NCBI RefSeq assembly: GCF_001469955.1
Contig: NZ_LOPU01000018.1
Coordinates: forward strand, 808,001 to 872,000
Direction: 5' to 3'
Source of the DNA: Haloprofundus marisrubri
GTDB lineage: Archaea; Halobacteriota; Halobacteria; Halobacteriales; Haloferacaceae
Length of the DNA stretch: 64,000 nucleotides
Position 1 is the stretch's first letter; every line of letters begins with the position of its first letter. Shown one piece after another: positions 35,050 through 43,129 of this stretch. Under the pieces are notes generated by a model. The model was not told where the DNA came from, made no database searches, and saw nothing but the letters and a program-made list of their open reading frames with translations. Position numbers and translations under genes: made by a program.

Positions 35050-35588
35050 GGTCAGATATTTACTCGGCGTGAAGTAAAGGTTTTGAGAGCGTCCCGAAGC
35101 GTACGGCTGTCGAGAGAGGCATCGTCTGCTGATTCCGCCCCCGGGAGTATGAGCGTTCTGCCCGTTTACGTCGAGGGCGGCCCCCCGTGTGGTCGCCACC
35201 GGCGGACGGCAGTCCCCTTAGTCGATATCGGCTGCCGACCGTCAACAAAACCGTCGCGGTGGTCGATATCGACTCACATCGCCGAAGAACTGAACCGATG
35301 CTTAGGAGTCGACGAGAAGTAGTCTCGGCTACTGCCGATAGTCGTGCTATACGCTACCAATTGATAGGTCGGTCGTAGCGGCCGAATGGAGGGTGAAAAA
35401 TCCGGAATGGCGTCGCTACCGACCCCCGTATTGGGTTCGTGGAAACCGCGGTAGGTGCCCATTACTCGGGTTCTGGCACCGGTTGAACGTGTTTCTGACA
35501 ACCTGTGAGACTTGTCTGTCAGCTAATGAGTAAGTGGGTATCACCCGGAGTGAGAAGCAAGCCGGCAGGGACCGGCAACACGCGAACC
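35050..35588. other. 539-bp divergent intergenic region, no gene
   Basis: No frame here looks haloarchaeal. Near the dehydratase end is its promoter. At 35221-35273 are two copies of GTCGATATCGRC, 41 bp apart. Near the other end, 35523-35534 holds CTAATGAGTAAG, matched upstream of the gene at 40807. A GC hairpin GCCGG...CCGGC lies at ~35560-35576. Confidence 0.6.
35221..35273. promoter_or_regulatory. Paired operator-like palindromes
   Basis: GTCGATATCGGC (35221-35232) and the perfect palindrome GTCGATATCGAC (35262-35273) start 41 bp apart, about four helical turns, in the divergent region between the sugar-acid dehydratase and the exported-protein cluster. This is a plausible dimer-of-dimers operator; no regulator gene is adjacent. 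Confidence 0.45.
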
Positions 35589-37202
35589 ATGTCCAAGCAG
35601 AACAAGTTCAGTCGACGTAAGGTCGTATCGGCAATCGGAGCAATCGGCGCAGTCGGAGTCGGTGCGGGATTCGCAAACACCGCGGCCGCACACGGGGTAG
35701 AACCAACGTTCACCGCACACGACCCGGACGTGCTCGTCAACGACGACGGTAGCGTTCGTAAAGTGAACGTCGGCGTCAGTCACGGTGCAATCAGCTGGAA
35801 AGGTCTCGACTCGCCCGCGAAAGAAGCGATGGTGTTCTTCTGTGCGGTGAAGGACGGTAAACAGGTCACGCTCGACTCGAAAGTGCTGAGCGCTACGGGC
35901 CTTCGCGGCACGAACAGTTTCTCGTTCGACCCCGTCGACCTCACGGAGAAACCGTTCGACGATGCTCACTTCGAGAGCGACGAAGACGGGAAACTCACCG
36001 AGACGGACGTCAAACTCAAACTCCGCGCACGTGTCGACACCCAGGCTGGTAACAAGGTCACGGGAGACACCTACGACACGATGACCGTCGGTGTGCAGAA
36101 CATCGAAGGCCAGACGAAAGCGACTGGTAAGGCCAACGCGTCGGTCGGCAGCTACCACCAGAAGTACGCCGGGATGTACCAGAACAAGGAGGGAATCAGT
36201 CAGCCCATCGAGGGCGGCATGCTCAACCTCTACGTCACCTACGGCAAGCAGACGGTCACGTACGTCGCCGAGTACGACGAACCCGAGGGCTACGAGTACT
36301 CGATGGCCGACGCGGACTTCGGCACGAACAACAACCTCACGCTCGGCATCGACGGCGACGACGACGGCTGCGCGGACTTCCAACTCACCTGGTTCCCCGG
36401 AAGCGCCGACACCAACGAGGACGGCTTCGCGTACAAGGCGACCACCGACGAACCGAAGTGGGACGCGTGGGGCGCCCTGCCTGACGGATTCAGCGCCTCG
36501 AAGGAAGGCAACCTCGTCACGTTCGAGGTGCCGCGGAAGGCCCTCGGCGAGGACGACAGCTACAAGGTCGGCGCACAAGCGAGCGCCGGTGGCGAAGCAC
36601 CGAGCGTCGTCGTCTCCGGTGAAGAAGGCAAGCTCTGGTCCAGCGAGAAGAACTGGACGAGCAGCCAGTACTTCATCGAGAGTAAGGTCCGCGCGGGCTA
36701 CTCGAACCTCTACGTCTCGGACAACGACGAGATTTGCGTCGGTGTCGTCCACGACGACAGCGACGACGACGACCACGACGACGACACGAACACCACGACG
36801 TTCGACGTGGTTGCCCCGAACGGCTTCGACGGCGACCACGCCCCGGACGGTTACAGCAACACTCACGTCGAGCTGTTCTTCGACTTCGACAACGACGGCG
36901 ACTGGGACACGCAGGTCCGCCGTGGTGTCGGCAACGGCGTCGTAGACACCGGTGCGGGCGTCTTCTACCAGAACAACGGCGGCTCTTGGATGAGCAACTT
37001 CGACGGCATCTCCGTCGAAGAGACCGACGACGGCTTCGTCGTCACCGTCGACGACGACCTGCTCGGCGACAGCTACGGAGTCGGTGCGTACGGCACCCGC
37101 GTCACCGCCGTGAGCAAGAAAAGCGAGATGCTCGGCACCGTCACGAAATCCGGTTCCGGCCGTCCGTGGAACTCGGGCAACCTCATCGAGACGTCGCAGT
37201 AA
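35589..37202 (+). CDS. Tat-exported protein with shared beta domain (founding copy of local family)
   Basis: 537 residues from ATG 35589, with twin-arginine signal FSRRKVVSAIGAIGAVGVGAGF. Residues ~58-187 form a domain found again in the next genes: ISWKGLDSPAKEAMV near the start, GLRGTNSFSFDPVDL, DVKLKLRARVD, and VGVQNIEGQTKATGKANASV at the end. The rest has two further beta-rich parts (~205-390 and ~420-537), each with Asp-rich turns (GIDGDDDGCADF, FDFDNDGDWDTQV) that may bind calcium. The ends match no family I know. It is followed after 74 bp by the second Tat protein. Confidence 0.75.
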   Translation: MSKQNKFSRRKVVSAIGAIGAVGVGAGFANTAAAHGVEPTFTAHDPDVLVNDDGSVRKVNVGVSHGAISWKGLDSPAKEAMVFFCAVKDGKQVTLDSKVLSATGLRGTNSFSFDPVDLTEKPFDDAHFESDEDGKLTETDVKLKLRARVDTQAGNKVTGDTYDTMTVGVQNIEGQTKATGKANASVGSYHQKYAGMYQNKEGISQPIEGGMLNLYVTYGKQTVTYVAEYDEPEGYEYSMADADFGTNNNLTLGIDGDDDGCADFQLTWFPGSADTNEDGFAYKATTDEPKWDAWGALPDGFSASKEGNLVTFEVPRKALGEDDSYKVGAQASAGGEAPSVVVSGEEGKLWSSEKNWTSSQYFIESKVRAGYSNLYVSDNDEICVGVVHDDSDDDDHDDDTNTTTFDVVAPNGFDGDHAPDGYSNTHVELFFDFDNDGDWDTQVRRGVGNGVVDTGAGVFYQNNGGSWMSNFDGISVEETDDGFVVTVDDDLLGDSYGVGAYGTRVTAVSKKSEMLGTVTKSGSGRPWNSGNLIETSQ

Positions 37203-37243
37203 GCGACGCTCGCTGACTCTACTCTCCCTCCCACGTTGGCGTA

Positions 37244-37271
37244 CGGCGGTTCGACTCCGCCGGTGGGTTTT
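37244..37271 (+). terminator. Hairpin followed by T-run
   Basis: CGGCGG and CCGCCG pair across a 7-nt loop (37244-37262), followed by GTGGGTTTT. It lies between the stop at 37202 and the next ATG at 37277, so it may lower readthrough into the second Tat gene. Confidence 0.45.
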
Positions 37272-37276
37272 CGACC

Positions 37277-38887
37277 ATGCAATCTCGAAGAACGGTACTC
37301 GGACTCGTCGCCGGTTCGCTCGGGCTCGGAGTGCTCTCACTGAATTCGACCCGTGCGAGTGCAGTTAGCGCCTCGCTCGCCGAACCGGCGGAGGTCTCCG
37401 TCGAGGCGCAGGATGGCCAGTTGGCGACACTGACTGTGAAACCGGAAGGGACGTTCAGCTGGAACGGTCTGGAGGACCCAGCCGGGTCGGCTCGACTCCG
37501 CTACGGCGTCAAACACGACGGCCAGACCGACGACCAGTCGTCGGAAGACGGCTGGACGGAAGTCGAGTCGCCGACCGCGAAGACGCTGTACAGTGTCGTT
37601 CAGACGCAGAACGGTCCGCACGCGGTCGGTGCCGGCGGCGACGTTCTCGCCCGTAGCTCCGATGGCTGGGAACTCGTCCTCGACGCGGGCCCGACCACGC
37701 AGTCGAACCCGCTTCGCGGCGCGGCCGTGACCGACGACGGCCAAAACGTCTGGTTCGCCGGCGGCAGTGGCGTCATCGGCCAGTACGACGTGGTCGAGTC
37801 GCAGTTGACCGACTACTCCGCGCCGAACGAGAAAACCTCCACGTGGGAGGACATCGCGGTCACCGGCGACGCAGGGTCGGAGACGGTGCATCTCGTCAAC
37901 GGTTCCGGTGAGGTGCTTCGCGGGACGAAAACCGACGCAGGTGGTATGGACTGGGGCACGGCGTTCAAACCCGGCGGTGGCTCCAGCATGAAAGCTATCG
38001 ACTTCTTGGACACCCAGACCGGCTACATCAGCGACACGAACGGAAAGGTGTACGAGACGACCGACGGTGGCGAGAGCTACTCCGGAATCGGTGTCGACGG
38101 CGGCTCTGTCGGCCTGTACGACGTGACGGCCACCGCCACCGACGACGTCTTCGCCACCGGCGGCGACGGAAGCCTGTTCCGCTACAACGGTGCGGTGTGG
38201 ACGAAACTCGACGTGAGCGAGAACAGCCTCAACGGTGTCTCGCTCTCCGGCGAGCGCGGTCTGGCCGTCGGCGGTAGCGGGGCAATCTACGCCCGCGGTG
38301 ACGAGGGCTGGGAGTCCCAAGAGACGCCGACGTCGGCGACGCTCAACGACGTCGTCCTCGGAGACGGCACGACGCCAGACGTGGCCGTCGGCTCCAGCGG
38401 TACCATCCTCGAACGAGACGGCGCGAACACGCCCGGTGCGTCGGGCTACACCGTCGTCGACGAACGCGAGTACGAAATCGAAGGACTCACCGGTTCGCGG
38501 GAGTTCGCGTTCGCCGAGACCGACCTGCTGGACGGTACGTTCGACTCCGACGCGTTCGACGTGGACGAAGACGGCGCATCGCAGGAATGGACCGTCGGCC
38601 TCCGCCTGTTCATCGACATCTACGGTGTCGACGGTGCGGCGCTGGCGTCAGGCACTGCCGACGCCACCATCACCGTCGTCGTCGAGAACGTGGAGTCGGA
38701 AGCCGACGCACAGGTAACGGTGACCGCCGACGGAACGGCGGAGAACACGCCGACCACGGAGACGGAAACGCCAACCGAGACGTCGACGCCGACTGAGACG
38801 GAGACGTCGACACCGACGGAGACCACCACGACAGAGGCTCCCGAAGATGGCTCCGAGACAACGACCGACGTGCAAATTGTCAGATGA
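37277..38887 (+). CDS. Tat-exported protein: shared domain split by a Ycf48-like beta-propeller
   Basis: 536 residues with twin-arginine signal MQSRRTVLGLVAGSLGLGVLSL. Residues ~36-100 contain the front of the shared domain (FSWNGLEDPAGSARLRYGVKHDG). Residues ~103-389 are propeller blades of the Ycf48/BNR type (NGKVYETTDGGESYSGIG, GDGSLFRYNGAVWTKLD, GSGAIYARGDEGWESQ). Residues 390-485 resume the shared domain (EGLTGSREFAFAETDLL, VGLRLFIDI, VVVENVESEADAQVTV). The tail 486-536 is Thr/Glu/Pro-rich, a likely glycosylated stalk. The function is unknown; it is probably surface or extracellular. Confidence 0.75.
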   Translation: MQSRRTVLGLVAGSLGLGVLSLNSTRASAVSASLAEPAEVSVEAQDGQLATLTVKPEGTFSWNGLEDPAGSARLRYGVKHDGQTDDQSSEDGWTEVESPTAKTLYSVVQTQNGPHAVGAGGDVLARSSDGWELVLDAGPTTQSNPLRGAAVTDDGQNVWFAGGSGVIGQYDVVESQLTDYSAPNEKTSTWEDIAVTGDAGSETVHLVNGSGEVLRGTKTDAGGMDWGTAFKPGGGSSMKAIDFLDTQTGYISDTNGKVYETTDGGESYSGIGVDGGSVGLYDVTATATDDVFATGGDGSLFRYNGAVWTKLDVSENSLNGVSLSGERGLAVGGSGAIYARGDEGWESQETPTSATLNDVVLGDGTTPDVAVGSSGTILERDGANTPGASGYTVVDEREYEIEGLTGSREFAFAETDLLDGTFDSDAFDVDEDGASQEWTVGLRLFIDIYGVDGAALASGTADATITVVVENVESEADAQVTVTADGTAENTPTTETETPTETSTPTETETSTPTETTTTEAPEDGSETTTDVQIVR

Positions 38888-38982
38888 TAGCTTCGACTCT
38901 CCCAGCCTCGACGCACGCCGAACCGCTCTCGAATGCGCCTACGACGGCCGAGCCGTCACTCACGAACACACAGGACTAACCA

Positions 38983-39834
38983 ATGCCATCGAAACTCTCA
39001 GCTGTACTTGCGAGCAAGAAGTCGGCGCTCGCGCTCATCCTCCTCTCGACGGTCGTGTTGGGGGCAGGGTACGGGATGGTCAACTCGCCGCTCGGCGAAA
39101 ACCCCGCGCAGGCGACGGACCCGACCGTCACCACCAACTCGACGCCGGACCCGGCCGTTACGCCGCCGCCGACGGAGACGCCCGACGGCGACGACGCCGA
39201 CGGTGACAGCGACACCACCACCTCCGAACCGCAGTCGACGGGGGTCGCAACGCCCGACGACGCGGACGACGAGACGCCGACCGACCGCTCCTCGGACCGG
39301 TCGGATGAGTCGGACAGTTCGAACAATATCAACCGCGCCGATGCGTCGCTGTCGCTGTCGGTCGGCACTCCCGACGAGATACGAAGCGACGACGGAACCG
39401 TCGAGACGGTTTCGGGGACGCTGTCGGGGTCGCTGTCGCACACGTATGACCACGCCGACACCGTCGTCTTCGTCGTCCACAGCCGAACCGCAGACGGCGA
39501 GTGGGAAGAGAGCAGTCGAAAGACCGTCGCGCTCGACGGCGAGAACGACCTCGACCTCGACACGGCGTTCGACGGACAGTCGGTCACGTACCTCGACGGT
39601 GACCGAACGGCCACCTTCGCCAACGCCGACGACGGAACGACCGTCGAACGAACCGGCCACGTCGCGGTGACGGCCGTCCTCTACGACGGCGACTACCGTC
39701 TCGACAGCCTCTACAAGCACGGTTCGTACACCGTCGACGTGACGAACATCGAAGCGCAGGCAGGTGCGGACGCGGAGTCTGATGCGACCGTCAGCGCCCT
39801 CGACGGCGAGCGACTCGGCACCGTCTTCGCCTAA
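38983..39834 (+). CDS. Membrane-anchored member of the local exported family
   Basis: 283 residues. One N-terminal hydrophobic segment (SALALILLSTVVLGAGYGMV, ~14-33) acts as signal or anchor. An acidic Thr/Ser/Pro linker follows (~40-115), then a beta domain (~118-275) with VVFVVHSRTADGEW, HVAVTAVLYDGDY and YTVDVTNIEAQAGADAESDATV, the last matching the ends of the domains in the two preceding Tat proteins. The short hydrophobic segment also recalls SipW-dependent (TasA-type) signals, but no SipW-like peptidase is nearby. It is probably cotranscribed with the upstream gene, 95 bp away. Confidence 0.72.
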   Translation: MPSKLSAVLASKKSALALILLSTVVLGAGYGMVNSPLGENPAQATDPTVTTNSTPDPAVTPPPTETPDGDDADGDSDTTTSEPQSTGVATPDDADDETPTDRSSDRSDESDSSNNINRADASLSLSVGTPDEIRSDDGTVETVSGTLSGSLSHTYDHADTVVFVVHSRTADGEWEESSRKTVALDGENDLDLDTAFDGQSVTYLDGDRTATFANADDGTTVERTGHVAVTAVLYDGDYRLDSLYKHGSYTVDVTNIEAQAGADAESDATVSALDGERLGTVFA

Positions 39835-39964
39835 TCGCGCTCACCGATTTTTGGCTGTAGTCGCACGTCTCGGCGTGCTTCGAAGTCGTTTCGAACTGTT
39901 CTGAAAAATCGTCCTCTCGTTTCCGAAGCCGGTCACTCGTTCTCGATTACCGTCGACTGGTGTG

Positions 39965-40543
39965 TTACTCGGCGTCTTGATGACGAAGTTCTGGTGGCAG
40001 TCCGTCACGGCCCAGTCGCTGTCGTCTGCTGTGCAGCGTATGGACGGCCGCCGAGACGACCAACAGCAACCCGGGAAGGAGCGCGCCGACGAGCGACGGC
40101 ACTGCGCCGAACGGTGGGAGACCGGCGACGACTGCACCGGCGAACGACAGCGAGAACGCGCCTAACAGCAGATAGTAGACGCTCCACGGGATGTCGTTGC
40201 CGGGGACGATTTCGAGGTAGACGTGGAGGTTCGACGCGCCGGAAGTCGTCGAGATGATGCCGCGGTCACGGTCGTACTCGACGACGCCCACGTCGTGCAT
40301 CTTCGGGAGATGAGACTGTTGTAAGGCGTTGTACACCCGACGACGTTCCTCCGAGGAGACGGCCGACGGAGACTGACCCGTCTCCCACGCCGCCACCTGC
40401 CGCGAGAGGTCGCCGAGTTCGACGTCCTCGTCCTCCTGAAGCAGTGCGTGTATCGCGTACCGTCGCCGTCGGTTACTCAGCGTCTCGAACGCCTCCTCCC
40501 GAGAGAGTGAGAACTCGGTTTCGTCTACTTCCGTGACACCCAT
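39965..40543 (-). CDS. DUF7344 HTH protein with two membrane helices
   Basis: 192 residues from ATG 40543. The N-terminus FSLSREEAFETLSNRRRRYAIHALLQ followed by ELGDLSRQVAAWETG and RRRVYNALQQSHLPKMHDVGVVEYDRDRG is the winged-helix DUF7344 domain of haloarchaea. Two hydrophobic helices follow (~134-155 and ~160-180) with a basic tail, so it is probably membrane-bound. It lies on the opposite strand between members of the exported family and may regulate them. A TATA-like ATTTAAATTC is at ~40568-40577. Confidence 0.8.
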   Translation of the reverse strand: MGVTEVDETEFSLSREEAFETLSNRRRRYAIHALLQEDEDVELGDLSRQVAAWETGQSPSAVSSEERRRVYNALQQSHLPKMHDVGVVEYDRDRGIISTTSGASNLHVYLEIVPGNDIPWSVYYLLLGAFSLSFAGAVVAGLPPFGAVPSLVGALLPGLLLVVSAAVHTLHSRRQRLGRDGLPPELRHQDAE

Positions 40544-40733
40544 CGCAGAGTAGTCAATTTGGATGATATTTAAATTCACCGACCAGTATCTTTCGGCGAG
40601 TGTTCTACGAATCGACGTTTTCGAGGCAACATCCACCGCCTCTGCCCGTGCATGTGGGCGTTGATGGCCCTCCGATTGGTGGCTCACGAACCACCAGAGA
40701 AGCTTCACAGCGGGGTTATGGTCCTTCTACCGG

Positions 40734-40745
40734 CTCATGAATAAG
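40734..40745 (+). promoter_or_regulatory. Upstream element shared with gene at 35589
   Basis: CTCATGAATAAG here, 73 bp before ATG 40807, matches CTAATGAGTAAG at 35523-35534, 66 bp before ATG 35589 (10 of 12 identical). Its position and AT-rich 3' half fit a TATA-containing promoter common to the two Tat-protein genes. Confidence 0.4.
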
Positions 40746-40806
40746 GAACCCCCATCCATGCGACCGAGTAAGGCGTCACGGGACACCCGGACGCGATTCG
40801 AATACC

Positions 40807-41994
40807 ATGCAACGACGTACTCTCATCAAATCGGTAGCAGGAATCGGCGGCGCAAGCGCACTCGGCTTCGGCGGCATCGCGGCGTTCTCCGGAACCGCGG
40901 CCGCGAACGTCACGACGAACTTCAGCGCGAACGAGGTCACGCTGACGAACGACACTGGAGACCTCTCGAAACTGTTCATCACGCCCACGTTCCGCGTCGA
41001 GTGGGAAGGGTTCGACCAGCCAGTCGGGAAGGTCCGTGTACTTGTCGAGGCCCGCGCTCGTGGCGCAGACGGCGACGCCGGCGAGTGGTCGCCGGTGTTC
41101 CGCGCAACGCCGTGGATTAACACGAACACCGAAGGAACAGTTTCGGAGTCTGCACCCGCGACGACCGGGTTCTACGACACCGGCGACGACGGCTGGGGCC
41201 CCATCACGCTGTTCAACGAGTTCGGCAAGCCCGACTACAGCACCGTCCCCAACTCCGACGAGTACCTCGCGGGCACGAGTCTCGGTCAGGTCGACGAGGA
41301 CGGAGACCGTGAAATCATCGACGACCTCCCGGGCGCAGTCAACGGCTACTACGGCGCAAGCGGGACGTCGGACGTGTTCGACAACGACGACGACGACAGC
41401 ACGAAGCGGACACGTGTCGACGTCCGGTACACCGTCTCGCTGCACCTGCCGAGCGCGAGCAGTTCCTTCGATGGATTCGGCCTCGACGACGAGGACCGCG
41501 AAGGGAAGAGCCCGCTCGTCATGTACGACGAGAGCGACTTCGACAGTCCGGCGAACGCGATTCCGTACGCGGAACTGCAGGCGAACGGGAGTCACCCCGC
41601 CGTCGCAGTCGAAAAGACGTCGTTCATCGTCGAAACCACGAACGAGGAAGCCAAAGCTGGCGTCGAAGGCGAGACGAACGCGGGCGCGACCGGTGGCGGC
41701 AGCCCCGAGAACCTCAGTCTTACTTGGTCGATGGGCAAGCAGCAGTGGCGCATCGACAACTACAACGTCGACGGCTCCATCCAGTTTACGCTCTCTGAAG
41801 CGGGCAACCGCTCGAACGCGGTCACCGGGATTGTCGAGGGCGGTCACTACAGCTACCCGCATTCGGAAGTCGAAGACGGCAAGAACGACGGCCGCGGTCC
41901 GAACGGTGCCGGCGAGTACGTCGAACTCGATGCCGATACGGCCATCCTCTCGGTCGACGGCCAGCAAGTCGACACCAAGGCCCGCGGTAACTGA
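40807..41994 (+). CDS. Tat-exported protein, fourth member of the local family
   Basis: 395 residues with twin-arginine signal MQRRTLIKSVAGIGGASALGFGG. The shared domain begins at ~63 (RVEWEGFDQPVGKVRVLVEARARG), is extended by a long acidic loop (~120-200), and closes with RVDVRYTVSLHLP (~203-215) and TSFIVETTNEEAKAGVEGETNAGA (~271-294). The last ~95 residues (LSLTWSMGKQQWRIDNYNV onward) are another small beta region. It has Asn-X-Ser/Thr sites and no membrane anchor, so it may be released or held by the partner encoded next. Confidence 0.75.
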   Translation: MQRRTLIKSVAGIGGASALGFGGIAAFSGTAAANVTTNFSANEVTLTNDTGDLSKLFITPTFRVEWEGFDQPVGKVRVLVEARARGADGDAGEWSPVFRATPWINTNTEGTVSESAPATTGFYDTGDDGWGPITLFNEFGKPDYSTVPNSDEYLAGTSLGQVDEDGDREIIDDLPGAVNGYYGASGTSDVFDNDDDDSTKRTRVDVRYTVSLHLPSASSSFDGFGLDDEDREGKSPLVMYDESDFDSPANAIPYAELQANGSHPAVAVEKTSFIVETTNEEAKAGVEGETNAGATGGGSPENLSLTWSMGKQQWRIDNYNVDGSIQFTLSEAGNRSNAVTGIVEGGHYSYPHSEVEDGKNDGRGPNGAGEYVELDADTAILSVDGQQVDTKARGN

Positions 41995-42044
41995 ACGGGC
42001 GGTTATAGCATGAGCACGCAACGGAGTCACACCGGGGGTCGCCG

Positions 42045-42518
42045 ATGAGGTGGCGCACGCACCTGACGAAACGTAACGTCATCGGCGCACTCGTCCTCAG
42101 CGTGGTGCTTCTCGGTTCCGGATTCGGGTACGTCGCACCCGCAATCTCCGACCTCGGGGATGCACTCACGGGAGCGAACACACCCGCAGATGCAGTCGAC
42201 GATTCCGATGTGGTAGAGGAAACCGGCTCGACCGACCCGGGCGAGGCATCGAACGAGGACGCAGACGACGCCAGTGACTCGGTCGGGGAGGCGTCCGGCG
42301 AGTCTGACCGGGGAGACGACTCGACGTCGTCCGACGAGACGGCCAATACGGAGTCAGAGTCCGGCGACGCTAACGACGTCGGTTCCGACGCCACCGACGA
42401 GTCGAACCGGTCTGACCGCGGTCGCAACACCGACCGTGACAGAGATAGGGACGGCCGTGACGAGAGCGACGACCCAGGCCTCGTCGTCACCGGTGAGACG
42501 AACGCCGACGCGGCCTAA
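42045..42518 (+). CDS. Single-span protein with acidic Ser/Asp/Glu tail, anchor-only relative
   Basis: 157 residues. The N-terminal segment (NVIGALVLSVVLLGSGFGYVAP) is closely similar in pattern to that of the protein at 38983 (LALILLSTVVLGAGYGMV). The remaining ~120 residues are low-complexity Asp/Glu/Ser/Thr with a short basic patch, and no folded domain follows. It may be a truncated paralogue or a spacer protein. The ATG overlaps the stop of a 12-codon frame starting at 42010 (ATGA overlap), suggesting coupled translation. 50 bp after the Tat gene. Confidence 0.65.
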   Translation: MRWRTHLTKRNVIGALVLSVVLLGSGFGYVAPAISDLGDALTGANTPADAVDDSDVVEETGSTDPGEASNEDADDASDSVGEASGESDRGDDSTSSDETANTESESGDANDVGSDATDESNRSDRGRNTDRDRDRDGRDESDDPGLVVTGETNADAA

Positions 42519-42676
42519 AGTGACGGTACTCCGGGCGACCTACTGATTGCCTCACGCTCGGAGTACTGCTGTTACTCCATCCAGAGTCGTCGACGATTTT
42601 GTTATTTCTCGTGCTGCTCGAAAGCCACAGCGTACGAGCAGAGAGTCAGAAAGCCTCGGCGTCGAACTGTGACGCG

Positions 42677-43060
42677 CTATCCGAGCATCAGACGGACGTT
42701 GTAGACGGTAGTGAACGCCCCGGCGAGCGTCAGCACGATTGGCGGCGCGTAGTACCAGAGTTTGTCGCCGTCCTGTGCGGCGTCGATGCTGAGCGCGAGA
42801 CATGCGAAGAACGCGACGAGTTTCAGCCCGACGAGGCCGCTCTGCCCGAACTGGGCGACGGCCCATCTGAGAACCGGATTCCCCTCGATGACGGTCGGAC
42901 TGTAGCTCATGAGTGCGATGGTCGTGACGGTGTCGCCGACGCCGTAGCCCAGTGTGGCGAGAAACCAAAGGTTCGTGAACTCCCTTTCGTCGAACGGCGT
43001 CTCCGTCAGCGAGAGACGGTCAGCGAGTGCGGACGCCGACGCGGGTGGGAGCAGTCGCAT
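42677..43060 (-). CDS. DUF5658-like membrane protein
   Basis: 127 residues with about three to four hydrophobic helices. FTNLWFLATLGYGVGDTVTTIALMS and IEGNPVLRWAVAQFGQSGLVGLKL are characteristic of a small haloarchaeal membrane family with a GD-T and EGNP motif. The function is unknown. It stands alone between the surface-protein cluster and the HAD gene, with a divergent gap upstream of only 69 bp to the next gene's end. Confidence 0.75.
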   Translation of the reverse strand: MRLLPPASASALADRLSLTETPFDEREFTNLWFLATLGYGVGDTVTTIALMSYSPTVIEGNPVLRWAVAQFGQSGLVGLKLVAFFACLALSIDAAQDGDKLWYYAPPIVLTLAGAFTTVYNVRLMLG

Positions 43061-43129
43061 CGTCCCGTGTGAACACGTGTTGGGAGTATAGTACTTTCGG
43101 AATTTGTGAATGTACTCTCCAGCGGAGGG

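Noticed and set aside
38983-42518. Calling the cluster a TasA/SipW fibre system
   Set aside because: The anchor segments only loosely resemble SipW-dependent signals, three members have Tat signals, and no SipW-type peptidase gene is in the window.
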